DNA of 64,000 nucleotides from Spironucleus salmonicida (taxonomy: Eukaryota > Fornicata > Diplomonadida > Hexamitidae), in NCBI GenBank assembly GCA_000497125.2, contig CM035322.1, positions 938,001 through 1,002,000 of the forward strand. Reading direction: 5' to 3'. Positions 1-13,043 of the stretch are shown one piece after another. The stretch's first letter is position 1; every line of letters starts with the position of its first letter. The position numbers and the translations under genes were made by a program. Under the pieces are notes generated by a model that worked only from the letters and a program-made list of their open reading frames with translations, did not search any database and had not been told where the DNA came from.

Positions 1-2
1 CC

Positions 3-404
3 CCAGGCGTGCCACTCAGCCAGCAGTTCAGCGTGGCGGAGATGCCGGCGCTCGCCCCGAGCCCCGAGGCGGTGGGACAGCCAGCAGAGCTTTTGGATCA
101 GCTCGCTGCAGTAGTACTAGGCAACCAATTTTTTAGCGTGCAGGTGGCGTCCCAGCAAGGCCAGAGCCGCCCGGTAGTGAGCACCTGCGCAGCGCAGATT
201 CTGCACACGCTCATGGAGGTGCGCCGCCGCAGCGTCCCGGAGCGTCTCTGTGATTTCTTTGGAGCTGCACGCGGCGGGGAGGCGGAGGCGCTGCGTGCCG
301 AGGTGCGGGAGCTGCGGGAGACGCTCGAAATGACGCAGGAGCAGGTGGATCAGCTCATCGCTGAGAACGACGAATTGCAGGCGCAGGTGAGCCTCGTTGT
401 GTGA
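3..404 (+). CDS. C-terminal part of an unknown coiled-coil protein (5' end outside window)
   Basis: The reading frame is open from the left edge to a TGA at 402-404, so the true start lies upstream of the window. The visible part is about 133 residues. The first half is rich in Ala, Val and Gln. The last 45 residues are rich in Glu, Leu and Arg with heptad-like spacing (for example EALRAEVRELRETLEMTQEQ), which predicts a C-terminal coiled coil. Composition is strongly GC-rich and Gln is encoded by CAG/CAA, with no in-frame TAA or TAG. I do not recognise the family. The bases around 385-392 (CAG then GTGAGC) look like a 5' splice donor. If used with an acceptor after the T-rich run near 505, the C terminus would change. 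I prefer the unspliced reading because no other gene here needs an intron. Confidence 0.55.
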   Translation, partial: PGVPLSQQFSVAEMPALAPSPEAVGQPAELLDQLAAVVLGNQFFSVQVASQQGQSRPVVSTCAAQILHTLMEVRRRSVPERLCDFFGAARGGEAEALRAEVRELRETLEMTQEQVDQLIAENDELQAQVSLVV

Positions 405-417
405 GCAGTTCTAGCGC

Positions 418-465
418 TTATATCACTTTTTACTTATATCACTTCGCACTTATATCACTTCGTTG
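418..465. repeat. Three tandem 16-bp units beginning TTATATCACTT
   Basis: Three copies start at 418, 434 and 450, each beginning TTATATCACTT and then varying in the last five bases. They lie just after the stop of the first gene in a 350 bp spacer (405-754) in which I see no other gene. The core TTATATCA recurs in both orientations through the neighbouring midasin gene. Confidence 0.8.
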
Positions 466-702
466 CGCGATAACGCCGAAGGGCCACTAATTTTTTTTGT
501 TTTAAGGTGTTCAATCTGAGCATTTTAGGCACCAAATTTGCCCAAATTTGCCCTGCCACAAACCGCGAATTCCGCTACCCACTTCTCTGATTTTTTATTT
601 GCACTTTTCGCAATTCGCTCCGCCTCAGTTCCTTCCTTTCTTTGGACTTTAAGCCATTTTCCACTCGAAAACGACCCCTTCCATACACCACTCCTTAATT
701 TT

Positions 703-754
703 TTATATTCTATATAATACTATATAATAATCATATATCGCTCCCTTCCCGAAA
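703..754 (+). promoter_or_regulatory. Putative core promoter of midasin
   Basis: An AT-rich tract with repeated TATATAATA-like words (about 708-736) is followed by the pyrimidine patch CTCCCTTCCC immediately before the ATG at 755. The same order, AT tract, then CTTTCC-like patch, then ATG, recurs before several other genes here. The role is inferred from position and recurrence only. Confidence 0.4.
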
Positions 755-3700
755 ATGCCGTTCATTCACCCCCAGCACCAGCAGCTGCTTGCTGCGATCA
801 CAGTACCCCACCCGATCCTGATAAGCGGCCCACCAGGCTCTGGAAAAACGTGCCTGGCCAACGCGCTGCGGGACGTCGTGCACCTGCCCCTCAGCGCTTC
901 CCAGGACCCGAAGGACCTTTTCGGGCAGGTGACGTGCGGCCAGACGCCCGGACAGTTCTTCTTCCGCGCGGGGCCGCTGGCGCGCGCCGCAGAACGCGGC
1001 CAGACGGTCGTTATCGAGGCCGCGCCGTCGCTCGAAATCGACGTTTTTTCTGGCATAATTTGCGTTTTGGACGCGCTGGTGACCGGAAAATCGCAGTTTT
1101 AGCACGGAAATCGCGTTTTTCGCGTTGCGGAAACGTTCAGAATTGTCGTAATTTGCGCCCAAACGGCGAGGCTGCTGAAGAGCAATTTCGCCTCAAATTT
1201 CGTGCAGATTCGGACCCAAAATTTCACTGCGCGGCAGGTCCTGGAGATGGCTGGCGCGCCGTTCCAGCCTTTTGTCGAAATCCTGCGCCCGCTGGAAATG
1301 CCAATTTAGAACTTGCTGAAGGCGATAACGCGGCTCAGAAGCGCGCTGAATCGCCAGGTTTTGACGTTTAACGCGCAGTTTTTGCTCACTTCCGACATTA
1401 ACACCGTGGACGACAAATCGCGGTTTATGATCGTGTCTGAAATCTGCCAGTGCTTCGTTTTTCAGTTTCCGCCCAAAAAGCAGCAATCGCTCATCTAGCA
1501 GCTCGCGTTTTTATTTTTTTTGGACCTAGAGCACTTAAATACGTTCATTTTTGATTAAGAAATTCCAACTGATATAATCAATAATGAGTATTGCGTCGGA
1601 AACTACGTTTTCAAGCAGATTTCTCCCAGTAATTTCAACTTTTAAGCTCCGAATTTCGCGCTCACAAACTACACCAAAATACTGTTAAACTACATCCAAG
1701 CGGCAGTCTCAAACAACGAAAATCTGCTCCTTATATCATCGACAGGAATTGGCAAGACGTACACGCTCGAAATCGCAGCAAAAGCGGCTGGAAACGACCT
1801 CAAAATTGTAAATTTATCCGCCCAAACTGATATAACAGACCTCATCGGCGGCTTCAAACCGGTGAGTCAGCTAAGCGTCGCGCGGACGATTTACTAGAGT
1901 ACCATTGCATTAATAAATGAGGTTTTGGATGCAAAATCCACTTAAAATAACCAGTTTATCGAGCGCATTTTTGCACTTTTCACAGCCAAAAACTATGTAG
2001 AAATGAGCGCTAACTGCATTCGTTTCGTTCGTGCGTTTTAAGGCGCTAAAATGGCCGAAATTTAGCCTTAATAGCATGTTCTTATAAATGAAATCTGTCA
2101 AAATTGCGAGCAAATTCAGCGCTTTGAGAGCGCAGAATCCAAATTTTATTTTTAATTTAAGGAGGGTATACTGACATAAGCGCTGATATAAGGTAGCTTT
2201 ATCCTGTTCGATGAAGTAAATCTGGCATCTACAGAGGTTTTGGAATATTTGCAGCAAGTGCTTCAAAATGACAGTATCGTGATTCCTGACTTCTAGGACG
2301 AAAGTCGTAACTGCCAGGTAGTTCGGAAGCACAAGAATTTCCGAATTTTTGCTAGTATGAATCCTGCAAGCGATGTAGGCAAAAAGTAGCTTCCTGAAGC
2401 GATTTAGCAATAATTCACGGCTATTTATTTAGAAGAAATGTCGAACAAAGCTGATATAACGAAATTGATTCGGACATATTTATAGAATTAGACTATTGAT
2501 GTGGACGATATCGTGGACTGCTATTTTGAGCTTAAAGTGTGGCAGACCAGTAAATTGAAGACTGTAGCTTAGCAAAATCCTGTTTTTTCGATAAGGTTGC
2601 TATGTAGAGCTTTACGGTTCGCTTAAAGACATCATGTAAGTTTGTCTTTGTAGAGAGCCCTTTTCGAGGGGTTTTCCTTGTTTTTCACCAGCAATTTGGA
2701 TGAAGTATCGTCTGAAATGGTCAATACATTACTGCGCCAAACGTTCAAAATCACGCATAATAATTTACAGTTTAAACCAAATATCGAAAATTTGAAGTTT
2801 TTATATCAAAGTGAGCTTTATCATGTAATAGATTAGATTTATTTCCCGATAGGCCCTAAATTTTTGAAAACTAATGATTCCACTGTATCGATATTAGAGA
2901 ATCAAAATTAGTTTGTTCTAACTAAGTAAAATACTGTTTACTTGCATTAAATTATTAAGTCGCTCCTTTCTAACACCTCAGTATTGTTAGAAGGTGTGAC
3001 TTCGTCAGGAAAGTCATCTTTGGTTACATTTTTGGGGAAATAGCTAGGTTATGAAATTGTAAGAATTAATAATCATGAGAATACTGATTTGCAGGATTAT
3101 TTAGGTAGCTTTAGCCCTAATGAAGAGACTGGGTAATTAGAATTTTCCTATGGACCTTTAATTCGTGCCATGAAAGGAGGATATTGGGTTATTCTTGATG
3201 AATTAAATTTATGCAGTAGCGAAGTTTTAGAAGCTTTAAATAGGTTACTAGATGATAATTCTGAAATCTATATTTCTGAAACAAATGAATTTATTAAACC
3301 TGCTCCTGGTTTTGCACTGTTTGCAACGCAGAATCCACCAGGTATTGTAAATGGCTCCAGTTATGGAGGTAGAAAACAGTTATCTGAAGCGTTTAAAAAT
3401 AGATTTGTGATGATTGAAGTTAGTGAAATAACCAACCAAGAACTTGAGTTTATATTATCTAAACGAAATGGAAGTGACTAACTTCCTGAAAAGTTCATAA
3501 AAGGCCTTATAAATATTTGTTCAGATATCAGAGTAAAATTATAAAATACTGTTTCAGGTGTTAATGTTGATTTAGTTTCGTAGTAGTTGACATTACGTGA
3601 TTTATTCAGAGTTGCCGATAGACTTCCTAGTACTATTGATGAGCTGGGTTTAACTATATTTATGCTATTAGGTGAGCGTCAAAGATCGTACGATTTGAAG

Positions 3701-6700
3701 AAAATCGTTTTAGATATCATTAACTTACACTTGAAAATACAAATAACTTTTTCGGATATAAGCAATTATTACAATAATTTTACTATACCTTTATAAAATA
3801 TTATTAAAACTTCTCAGGCGTACTAACAATTTTAAAAGTTAGTATTCACACCATCATTTAACAGGATCTTTACATTAACATTACTAGCTCTCTAGAATCA
3901 CGAGAACCCAACATTAATTGGAGATTGTGGTGCAGGAAAAACACAGGTGGCTGAACTTATTGCCGTCGTTTTAAACATTTAAATGGAATCAATTAATCTG
4001 CACAAGAACACTGATGTTACGGATTTTGTAGGTCAGTTAAGGCCAGTTAGGAATAGAAGCGAAATTGAGGAGCTTATTACCTAGTATTCGGCAAAAATCG
4101 ATGTTAACGGCTTCTACGAAAAGCGGATTCAGCAGTTAAAGCTGCAACTAGACAAAATATTCACTTGGTACGACGGCCCCTTAGTCGATTGCATGATCAA
4201 GGGAAAACTTTTACTAGTAGACGAAATAAGCCTCGCGAGCGACTCGATTTTAGAGCGCTTAAACAGCGTATTTGAGACCTCACGCGAGCTCACAATCTCA
4301 GAAAAACCGTGCAGCGGCCAGGTAGTGACCAGAATTGTCGCGAACCAGCGCTTTTACTGCATCAGCACAATGAACCCCGGAAACGACTACGGCAAGAAGG
4401 AGCTCAGCCCGGCGCTCAGAAATCGAATGACGGAAATCTACGTCGAAGGCATAAGCTGCCCGGACGAGGTGGAGCTAATCCTCAGCCTGCGGCAGCCCAC
4501 GCAGGTGCTCGTAGACGAAATTCCGCTGTCCAGAGCCACGCGAATTTTCTTCGAAATCATCCAAAAGATGCGATCCGAGTTCTACCTGGGCCACAATTTC
4601 AGCTTCAGCATCCGCGACCTTTTGGGCATTTTCGATCACGTGAGCTACGTCCACAGGGCCGAAAAGTCGATTTCCGGGGCGCAATTCTTCTCAGAATTGC
4701 AGCTCTGCTACATCGACGGCCTGCAGGTCAAAATCTGCAGCCCCGACTCCGATTTCATCGATCAGCTCAAATAGTTCATTTTGGACGAACTAAAAAAGTC
4801 AATTCAAATTCAATTTTCCACTCCTATTTTGCAAAAAATCACGCTCTCAGAAACGTCACTTTAGCTCAATTTTCCGCCAATTGAGCTCTCGCTGGGGCCG
4901 CATTTCGACCTCGAGAAGTCGAATTCGCTCCTTTCCAAATTCTGCATAAACTCCCCGGGAACGCTGAAAAACGCTGCGATGATTTTGCGCGCAATTTCGA
5001 ACGCCTCAAATCGGCCGATTTTGCTCGAATCGGCCCCCGGCGTCGGCAAGACGTCGCTGGTGCAGCACCTGGCGGAGATTTCGGGTCGCAAAATCACGCG
5101 AATTAACCTCTCGGAGCACGTCGATTTGGCCGATTTGGTCGGTCAGGACCTGCCCTCCGAGAGCGGGATTTTCAAGTTTACGGCCGGCGTGCTGCTGCAA
5201 GCGATTTAGAGCGGAAATTGGGTCCTGCTGGACGAGCTGAATCTCGCGAATTAGGCCGTTCTGGAGGGTCTGAACGCGCTTTTTGACCACCGGAAACAGA
5301 TTTTCGTACCCGAAACGAACAGAATCGTCAAATTGCGGCCTGAAGTGAAAATTTTCGCAGCGCAAAATCCGGCCTGGCAGGGCGGCGGGCGCAAGGTGCT
5401 GCCACAGAGCTTCCTGAACCGGTTCAACTGCCTGTTTCTGCAGAAACTGCAGAGCGTGGATTACGAGTTCATTTTGGAGAAAATCGACGGGGGCGCCGTT
5501 CTGGGCCAAAATTTGGTGCGGATAATGCTCGAATTGCAGCGCACGGTGGGCGTCACTTTCGGCGAGCGCGGTGGGCCCTGGGAGATCAATTTGCGCGACG
5601 TTTACAGGGTATTGGACTTCGTCAAAGCGAGCGAAGTCTGCGCTGAAGATTTGTGGTTCGTGGTATGCAGCGTTTTGCTGCTGCGCTTCCGGGGCGAAAC
5701 GGACGCTGTTTAGGGGCTGAAGTGTATCTAGAGCGTTTTGGGGCCTGAAATTAGCCAAAAGTGCGTTTTCCCGCTAATAAGAACTGATTTGGTCAAAAAT
5801 GAGGTAAAATTCGGTAATTTGAGGTTTTCTGGGGACTAAAAGCTGCAAAAATTCGTCGTTGAGGACTACCCGCTGCTGTACTCGGTTTGCATGTCGGTTA
5901 ACGCAGCTACGCCCGTGCTTATGGTCACAATTGCTGACCAAAACGTCGTTATCGACCGCATTATATCAGAAGCCAGCCAGCTTTTCAACGAAAATTTACT
6001 CACAGTTTCGCTAGCCCAAAGTACTGATATAACGGATATTTTGGGCTGCTACGAGCAGCTCAGCCTGAACAGCATTCTGATCGAAATCGTGAGCATCCTC
6101 GAATTTTTGCTGCGCATAAACCAAATCGACTCGTATTTGTCGTTTAACCAGCAAATCTACAATCTGGTGACGAACAGCATTACGGAAAGCGAGGCAAAGG
6201 CGTTTTTCGCAAAATTGCACGCCTTTATCGCCCCAAACACGCACATTTTCGGCCTGAAACACTCGAAAATGCACGAAAATCTCACGCACCAGCTGGCGCT
6301 TTTCGCGAAGTACGAGAACGAGCGCATCCAGGGCCGCTTCGTGTGGGCCGACGGCGTCGTCACGAAGGCCATCGAATCGGGCCAGTGGCTGCATTTGGCG
6401 AACGCGAATTTCTGCTCCGCGTCGGTTCTGGACCGCCTGAATTCGCTGCTGGAGCGGGACGCCGTCCTGTACCTTTTCGAGCAGGGAACGAGCGAGATTC
6501 GGCAGCTGCAAATCCACAAAAATTTCCGCGTTTTCGTGTCCTACGACGCGAAATTCGGCGACGTTTCGCGGGCGATAAGGAACCGCTGCTTCGAGATTTG
6601 CGTGGACGGCCAGGGCTTCGTTTCTGAGCTTTTCGCCTCTGAGGCCGCAAATCGCGAATTTGACAATTTGCGGATAAACGCGATTTCCAGGGACGCCGCA

Positions 6701-9700
6701 GACCCCGTCGGGGCGCGCGTTTTGGAGCAGTTGGTTAAGGAATTCCCGATTTGCGGTAAATAGCAACTTTTGAGCGTTGCGCAGGTCGTGATGCAGCGTT
6801 TCTATTTTTAGAGTTTGTCTGATGAGCAGCAGGCGCTTCTTGTTGATATTGACAGTTCCAGCCATTCACGGTTATTGACGCTGCTGCAAACGACCAATTT
6901 GTAGAAATTCTTCTCGTTTTTGGTCTCGTACGAATTCCAGTCTCTGCAAAAATTCGGCGAGGAGCCGATTATAGCGAATTACAAGATCTCCAGAGGCGCG
7001 TCATTTGGTTAATAGCAGGAAATTTTTACCGGCTAAATTCTTGAAAATCAAGCTCAAATCGTCACAAATGAGTTCTGCAATTCTCTTCTCAATCTGGCTA
7101 ACTAGAACACGTTTGATATACTGGTTTTGGGTGAAGTTTCTAAGTAATTGGACTCCGAAAACCTCTTTTACCAGGTCCTGAAACATACAATACAGTACAT
7201 AAACCCGTAAGATCTGCAATTCCAATTTTAGAAGTTTTCCGCACTCCAGAAGCTCTCAAAGAGCGAAAAGTATACAATTAACGTATTTTTAAACTCGCTC
7301 TAGAACGAAAATCAGGCAAAATTCGCAGCTTTCCGTTCCCTTCTCGGGATCTCAAAATTCACAGTCAGAACGCCCCAATTCACACGATTTTAGAAGTTCC
7401 TTAACGACGCCAAATTCTCGGTCCAACAAGATACTTTTAAGTACACCACGACCTCAATTCTGGACTTCCTGCTGCGAAATGACAAGCTGCTCAAGTACGT
7501 CCCCGAAAAACACAATATCTTCGTCGAGAAAATGCTCGCGCATACGCTTTCAAACGTGCACTTTTTCGGTGAATTGACGCAGAAACCGTCAAAACTGAAA
7601 AATGGGCCGTTAACAAAAGTGCTAATCGGATTTTTTGGCGAGTACTTAAAAGTGTCAGTTTAGATGTAAAAATCGTTTTAAAACGATTTGCAGAACTTCT
7701 ACAATGTGGTTTACCACAGGAATAAGGAGGTAATAGGTAACTTTTAAGTTGATATAACAGAAAAAACAGAATTTATATTTGACATAGCGCGTAAAATTGG
7801 CGTAGGCTTTAACTAAAATATTACATATTTAAGTACCATTTAGCTCTTAGTTCAGATATTTTAGCATGCCGATTTTAGCAGCGTTTTCGATCAATCTTTG
7901 CTAGCTAACTTCAATGGCAAGTTCAACTCCGGGGTGCTCGAGATTTTGGCACTCCAGAAGCAAGTTTTTTAGTAGCATCAAATTCTGACGCAGAGCCGTA
8001 TTTTCACAGAAAAAACGTAGGCGGGCGACTTTTTAGCCCAAAAATAAGCCTTTTACACCAATTAGCTCCAGGAAGCGGCCGAAATGAACGTAGATAGACT
8101 GCAGTTCGACTAGGAATTTTACGAAGAGTTGTAGGGTCAAATTGAGCTTTTGAATATAAACAAGCTCTAGCAGCTGGTAACGCAGCCGCAAACCGACGTA
8201 TTTGTCCAGTATTTAAATTAGTACCAACGTAACATTCACTAATTTTTCGTTTTCCTGGCCACAAAACCTCTGGTTCTAGTCCTGAGCTACGCGGATATGC
8301 TGCTGCCGGTAATTTTCATTTTTTCGTCTTTGCAATTTTTCATTGACATGGCGATCGACGAGTTTTAGACGGTTAAAAACCGCGAAAAAGCGCTCAATTA
8401 ATCCACAGTTATCGACCTATTCTATGACGCAATCCCGCCGTACCAGGCAGTCAGATCGCTGACGCCCCAGATCGACCTCGCGAACGCGTATTACAGCGTA
8501 TTTTTGAACCTCAGCAGAGATGATTCCACATACAAAACGTTCGTTTTCAGGCATCAATATTTGTCGCTCAGCCAGCTCGCCTTTATCGCGTCTTCGCACG
8601 AGGAGGGCCAGCTCGCAGAAGTGCGTCGCGTGCTGCTCGAAAAGTCGCCTTTCCGCTCCCGCCACTTCGCGAAATCGAACGATTACGACGGGGAAATCGA
8701 GCGCCAGCTGGCGGAAATGTTCCCCAGCTACGGCGACGATTTCCGCAAAATCATTGACGAGGCGGCGCGTTCTGACGAGGTTTCGCAGGAGGCCAATTTT
8801 AGCGATTCCCACCGCTTCATTTGCGATATCGGAAAGCTGCTAAACGGCCAAAATTCGGCGAAATTCGACGACGTGGACGTCAATTTCGACCAATTTGACC
8901 TGCTAATGCGGCTTCTGACTTCGAAAATTTACGTTTAGGACCAGAATACGTGCCTTTTCGTACTGTCCAGCGCGGCTGCGCTCTACAAGAAATCGCAGCA
9001 GAATTCGACCAAAAACTCGACTATTCTGGCGCAAATCAAGGCCCACAAATCGCGCAGGAGCCAAATTTGCAAAAATATCTACAAAAATCCGTATCCGAGC
9101 GAGGTCAGCGCAGCGATTTCGGAGCTCTCGGCGTTCAAGTTCAAACTTGAAGCTCTCGTGGCTGAATTTCCGGCTGACGCGCGTTTGGAGCAGATTTCTG
9201 ATACTTTCACGCTCCTCTGCTCGCTGCCGGTTCTGCAGCCACTAGCGAAGTTCCTGACCGGTTTTGAGCAGCTTTTGAGCGTGATAATGCAGTGGAATGG
9301 AAACGCGCCGCAGCGCTTCCAGTTCGACACCCAGATCCTCACTGGCGTCAAGGCCACGATCGTGCACTGGCGCAGAATCGAATTGATGTCCTGGAACACG
9401 TTTTTCGACGATATCCAGCAGGAGCAGGCCGATTCAGCGCTCGTTGAGTGGCCACAGCTGCTGCTTGGCGCACTTACAGCCGCCTCGTCCAATTTCGTGG
9501 CCTACAAAGCCGATTTTGAGGCGCAATTTGCGACTTACATTTTGGATTCCACGTACGGCCAGTTTGGTACTCGAATCGAACTGATATAAGCAATAATTTA
9601 ACTGATATAACAGTCGAAACTGGAGTACAAAATCCAGGTTATTCAGTCGCTAATTTTTATAGTTTCGCGCTATTCGCGTTTCGGCGAATTCGTAGCGAAT

Positions 9701-12700
9701 CAGATCAAAACGGAGGAGGCGAGCGTGAAATAGGAGTTTTCAGATCAAATCAAGCTTTTCCAGTGGGATGAGCGTAATTTCACGACTTTAACGAGAGATC
9801 TGAGCAAATCGCACCGGAAAACACTCGAAATCATAAGAAAATTCAGCGAAATTGTCCAAAAACCAGTTAAAACGCTCGTCTTGTAGTTCACCGAAAAGGT
9901 TGCTTTAATGCCGTAGAAATTTGCAGAAAATTCTGAAAGGGATATTGAAAAAATCATATTTAATGTATAAGATTTACATTCTGAAAAATAAAAGAAAAAT
10001 CAGCTTGAATTCAAGCTGAAGATATTCATCGACAGAATCAATGAATATTTCAACATTTAGCAGAGTAGCTCACAGTTATTTGAAATTGAAAAATTGAGTC
10101 AGATAAATAGCATGTTCGTTTAAATTGATTTATAGCAAAATTAGGAGATATTAGATTTCTACCAGCAGTTTATTGTGGTTTAAACTTCTATTAATATTGG
10201 TGTTTAGCAGGCGGAGGTGGATAAAATCTTAAAAATCGTCAACTATTTGTTAAATGCTTTTTATTAGTAGTCTTTATGGTTAGTTTAAAAGAAAATTTAA
10301 GACGATAATATTTGTGTTAATAAAGAAGCTTAGGCTGATGATAAGCATAAAGTCATTGTTTAGTATTTAAGCTTTATTTTCAAGTCTACTAAAATACTTA
10401 GAGATATTATAGGTGAAAATATAGAGATTGGAAATATATCAGAATTAATTAAGTCAATGTAAGATTGCTTCATGAAATTGTAGTCATTTAGCTTTTAGAG
10501 CTAGGACTATTAAGTTTAGCATAAAATTGAGCTTAATATTTAGTTAATAGCTACCGCTAATAAAGTTAAAGATATTTTTACTAAATAAATAGAGTATTAC
10601 TCTAAACGGATGGCAAGCTGCATTTTTGATGATTTGCTTAAAAATATCGAATTTTTATTCTAATAAATACCGTAAATTTAAGAGTGTCAAGAACCGAATA
10701 TATTTATTGTGTAATAGTTTGTTATTTTAGACGAAAGCTTATTCTAATAATAATAATAGTTTAATTCAAATTAATATTAAGAATTGAGCCTATATAGCCC
10801 AACATTATTATAAATCTTTACTGCAATATTAAAACATGGCTATAAGGAAAAGTAAGAAGAAGAGCAATAAGAGCAAAAATCAAAGTAGCCTGAAGATGGT
10901 GTTGGTCTAGGAGATGGTGCAGGTGATAATGCCATTAATGATCAAGTTAAAGAGGAAGACTTAAGCGACGATCAGCTATTAGGAAATGATAATGATAAAA
11001 AAGACTAGAATGATGACGAGAAAAATGACGAAAATGATGATGGAATTGATATGGATAGAGAATTCGACGGACAAAATTAAGATGTTAACAATGACAATGA
11101 AGAGTAGGAAGAAGAAAAAGAAGATTTAGAAAAAGAAATTAACCAGGATGAAGAAGGTGAGCAATAAGACTAAAAGCGTAAGTAAACGGAAGAAAGCGAA
11201 GAAGAACAAGAAGGAAGTTAACAAAAGCAGGATGAAGTAGGAGAAGAAGAAAATGAGATGAAAGCTGGAGACAACGACAATGATCAAAATGACGAAATGT
11301 CTGATATTTCCGAATAGAATCCTGAATATCAAGATCCTGACGTTGCGGAAGAATTCGAAGAGAAAGAAGAGCCGTAGTAAGCGGAAGACGACGAATTTTC
11401 AATGCAGACTGACCTAAATGATCAGTCAGTCAAAGATGATATGTCAGATGTCTTTGACGAAATTTTCAACGACGAGTTAGAAAATGCTGAAAACGAAGAG
11501 GAGAAACTAGAAGAAATCGAGCAGAAGTTCGAGGAGAAATAAGAAGACTCAGAGCAGCTTAACGACGAAGAACCCGAAGAGCAGCAGCAACAGGAGAAAA
11601 AAGACTATACTGAAGACCAACCAGAGCACTTCCAAAACGAAGAGGAGAACATCGAAGACCAAACAGGGTTCTAGAACGGCAACGATGACCAGGAAAGCTA
11701 AAGCGAAAACCAGTAAAAAGACGAGGAGAATGAGGTGCAAAATGCTAAAACGCAGTAAGAAAACAACGAAACCTCGCAAAATGATAACGAAGAGCCGTCC
11801 GAAAACGCTGATAATCAGGCCGAAATTCACGCGAATAAGAAAATGTCAAAGCAGAAAAAGAGCGATAATGCTGAAAAGAAAGAGCAAAATCAAATTGAAT
11901 TCGAAGAAAATTCCAATTAAGTCGAAATCGACCTGAACAACAACGTAAAAGAGGTCATCAGCGACTCCGAAAACGACCAAAAAATGCAAGATGAGGCCAG
12001 CGACAAGGACGAAAATTTAATAAAATAAAGTGAAAAAGGAACGGAAAATGGAATTTAAATTGAAATTTTGCATACTGATATTACGCTGTAAACTGAGAAA
12101 ACGGACTATTTAGACCTCTTTAAGCAGCAGCTGAACAAGCAGAAAATAAGCCAAAATGCTCAAATTTTGGCAGAGAAGCTGAAGGTCATTTTAGAGCCAA
12201 AACAGACCTCCTCGCTCGCAGGTGACTTCAAGTCCGGTAAGAAACTCAATTTACGCAAAATCATACCCTTCATTGCCAGTCAGTACCGGAAAGACAAAAT
12301 TTGGCTCCGTAGAAATAAACCTTCGAAGCGGAATTACAATATTATATTATTAGTAGATAATTCCTTTTCTTTAAAAGAAGTGGAAATGCAAAATCAAATT
12401 TACTAAAGTATTTTGACCGTTTTTACGGCCATCAAACTGTCAGAAATCGGTAAGTTCGGACTGATCAAATTCGGCTCCGAAAGCGAGGTTTTGGTCGAGC
12501 TCAGCGACCAGCTGAGCGAGCAGCAGGTCATGAAAGGAATGGAAAAGATCGATTTCACGTGCCAGAAATCGGACTTTGCGAGCGGCATAAATATGGCGAA
12601 TTCGGTGCTCGAAGACCAGCTCTAGGACGACAATTTGGTGCTGATCTTCACCGACGGCATAATCAACGAAAAACAGGGCGTTGGCGAGGCGTTGCGTAAA

Positions 12701-12916
12701 ATTTAGAAAATTTCCATCCCACTTTTCATCATTCACAATAAGAATATTATACAGTAATAAAGCGTAAAGTTTGTGGAGGTCGACGGTAAGCGGAAAGTCC
12801 TGAAAACGGCATATTTGGAGGATGACTATCCGGTTCCGCACTATTGCGTGTGCGAATGCGAGGATTTGGCTGCAGAGTTGTGTGGGGCAATTGTGCAGTT
12901 TGTCCAAAGCATGTGA
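755..12916 (+). CDS. MDN1: Midasin (Rea1/Mdn1), giant dynein-related AAA+ ATPase of pre-60S maturation
   Basis: One frame of 4,053 codons, TAA/TAG read as Gln, ends at TGA 12914-12916. Midasin uses its AAA+ ring and C-terminal MIDAS domain to strip assembly factors (Ytm1, Rsa4) from pre-60S ribosomes in the nucleolus and nucleoplasm. Six AAA units can be placed: AAA1 GPPGSGKT at residues 25-32; AAA2 STGIGKT near 334; AAA3 GVTSSGKS near 747; AAA4 GDCGAGKT near 1056; AAA5 APGVGKTS near 1427; AAA6 near 1715. Walker B motifs such as ILFDEVNLAS, VILDELNLCS and VLLDELNLAN are clear in AAA2, 3 and 5. AAA6 has lost its P-loop (TIADQNVV) and its Walker B reads LHLANANF. AAA1 reads VVIEAA instead of DE. 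A long linker is followed by a very acidic stretch (about 3376-3769) and a VWA/MIDAS domain with DNSFS at 3868-3872 and FTDGI. It is shorter than the yeast and human proteins (about 4,900-5,600). GC-rich islands lie at 755-1500, 4150-6700 and 8400-9600. Confidence 0.95.
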
Positions 12917-12998
12917 TATTAATTACTATTATATAATAATATAAGGTATATTGAAAAATTGGCTTTAGCCCTAAGAAATTAAAAAATATTAATGATGA

Positions 12999-13043
12999 TT
13001 ATATATAATTATATAGTTAGTATTTTCCTCTCTCCAAAATTTA
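12999..13043 (+). promoter_or_regulatory. Putative core promoter of the CEP44-like gene
   Basis: An ATATATAATTATATAG tract at about 13000-13016 is followed by TTTTCCTCTCTCC just before the ATG at 13044. It occupies most of the 127 bp spacer after midasin and repeats the layout seen before midasin. Confidence 0.4.

Noticed and set aside
731-1162. Minus-strand open frame of 143 codons
   Set aside because: It lies antisense to the AAA1 domain of midasin and is a shadow of the GC-rich coding frame; it has no family features of its own.
2634-2700. GTAAGT...TAG and later CAG words resembling an intron in midasin
   Set aside because: Reading straight through gives the conserved midasin segment RALFEGFSLFF in frame, so no intron is needed.
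4150-6700. GC-rich part of midasin as horizontally acquired DNA
   Set aside because: It encodes AAA4-AAA6 in frame with both AT-rich flanks and in the proper domain order, so it is native sequence of different composition.
11126-11402. Minus-strand very hydrophobic open frames
   Set aside because: They are the antisense of the acidic Glu/Asp-rich midasin segment, which automatically gives Leu/Phe-rich peptides.
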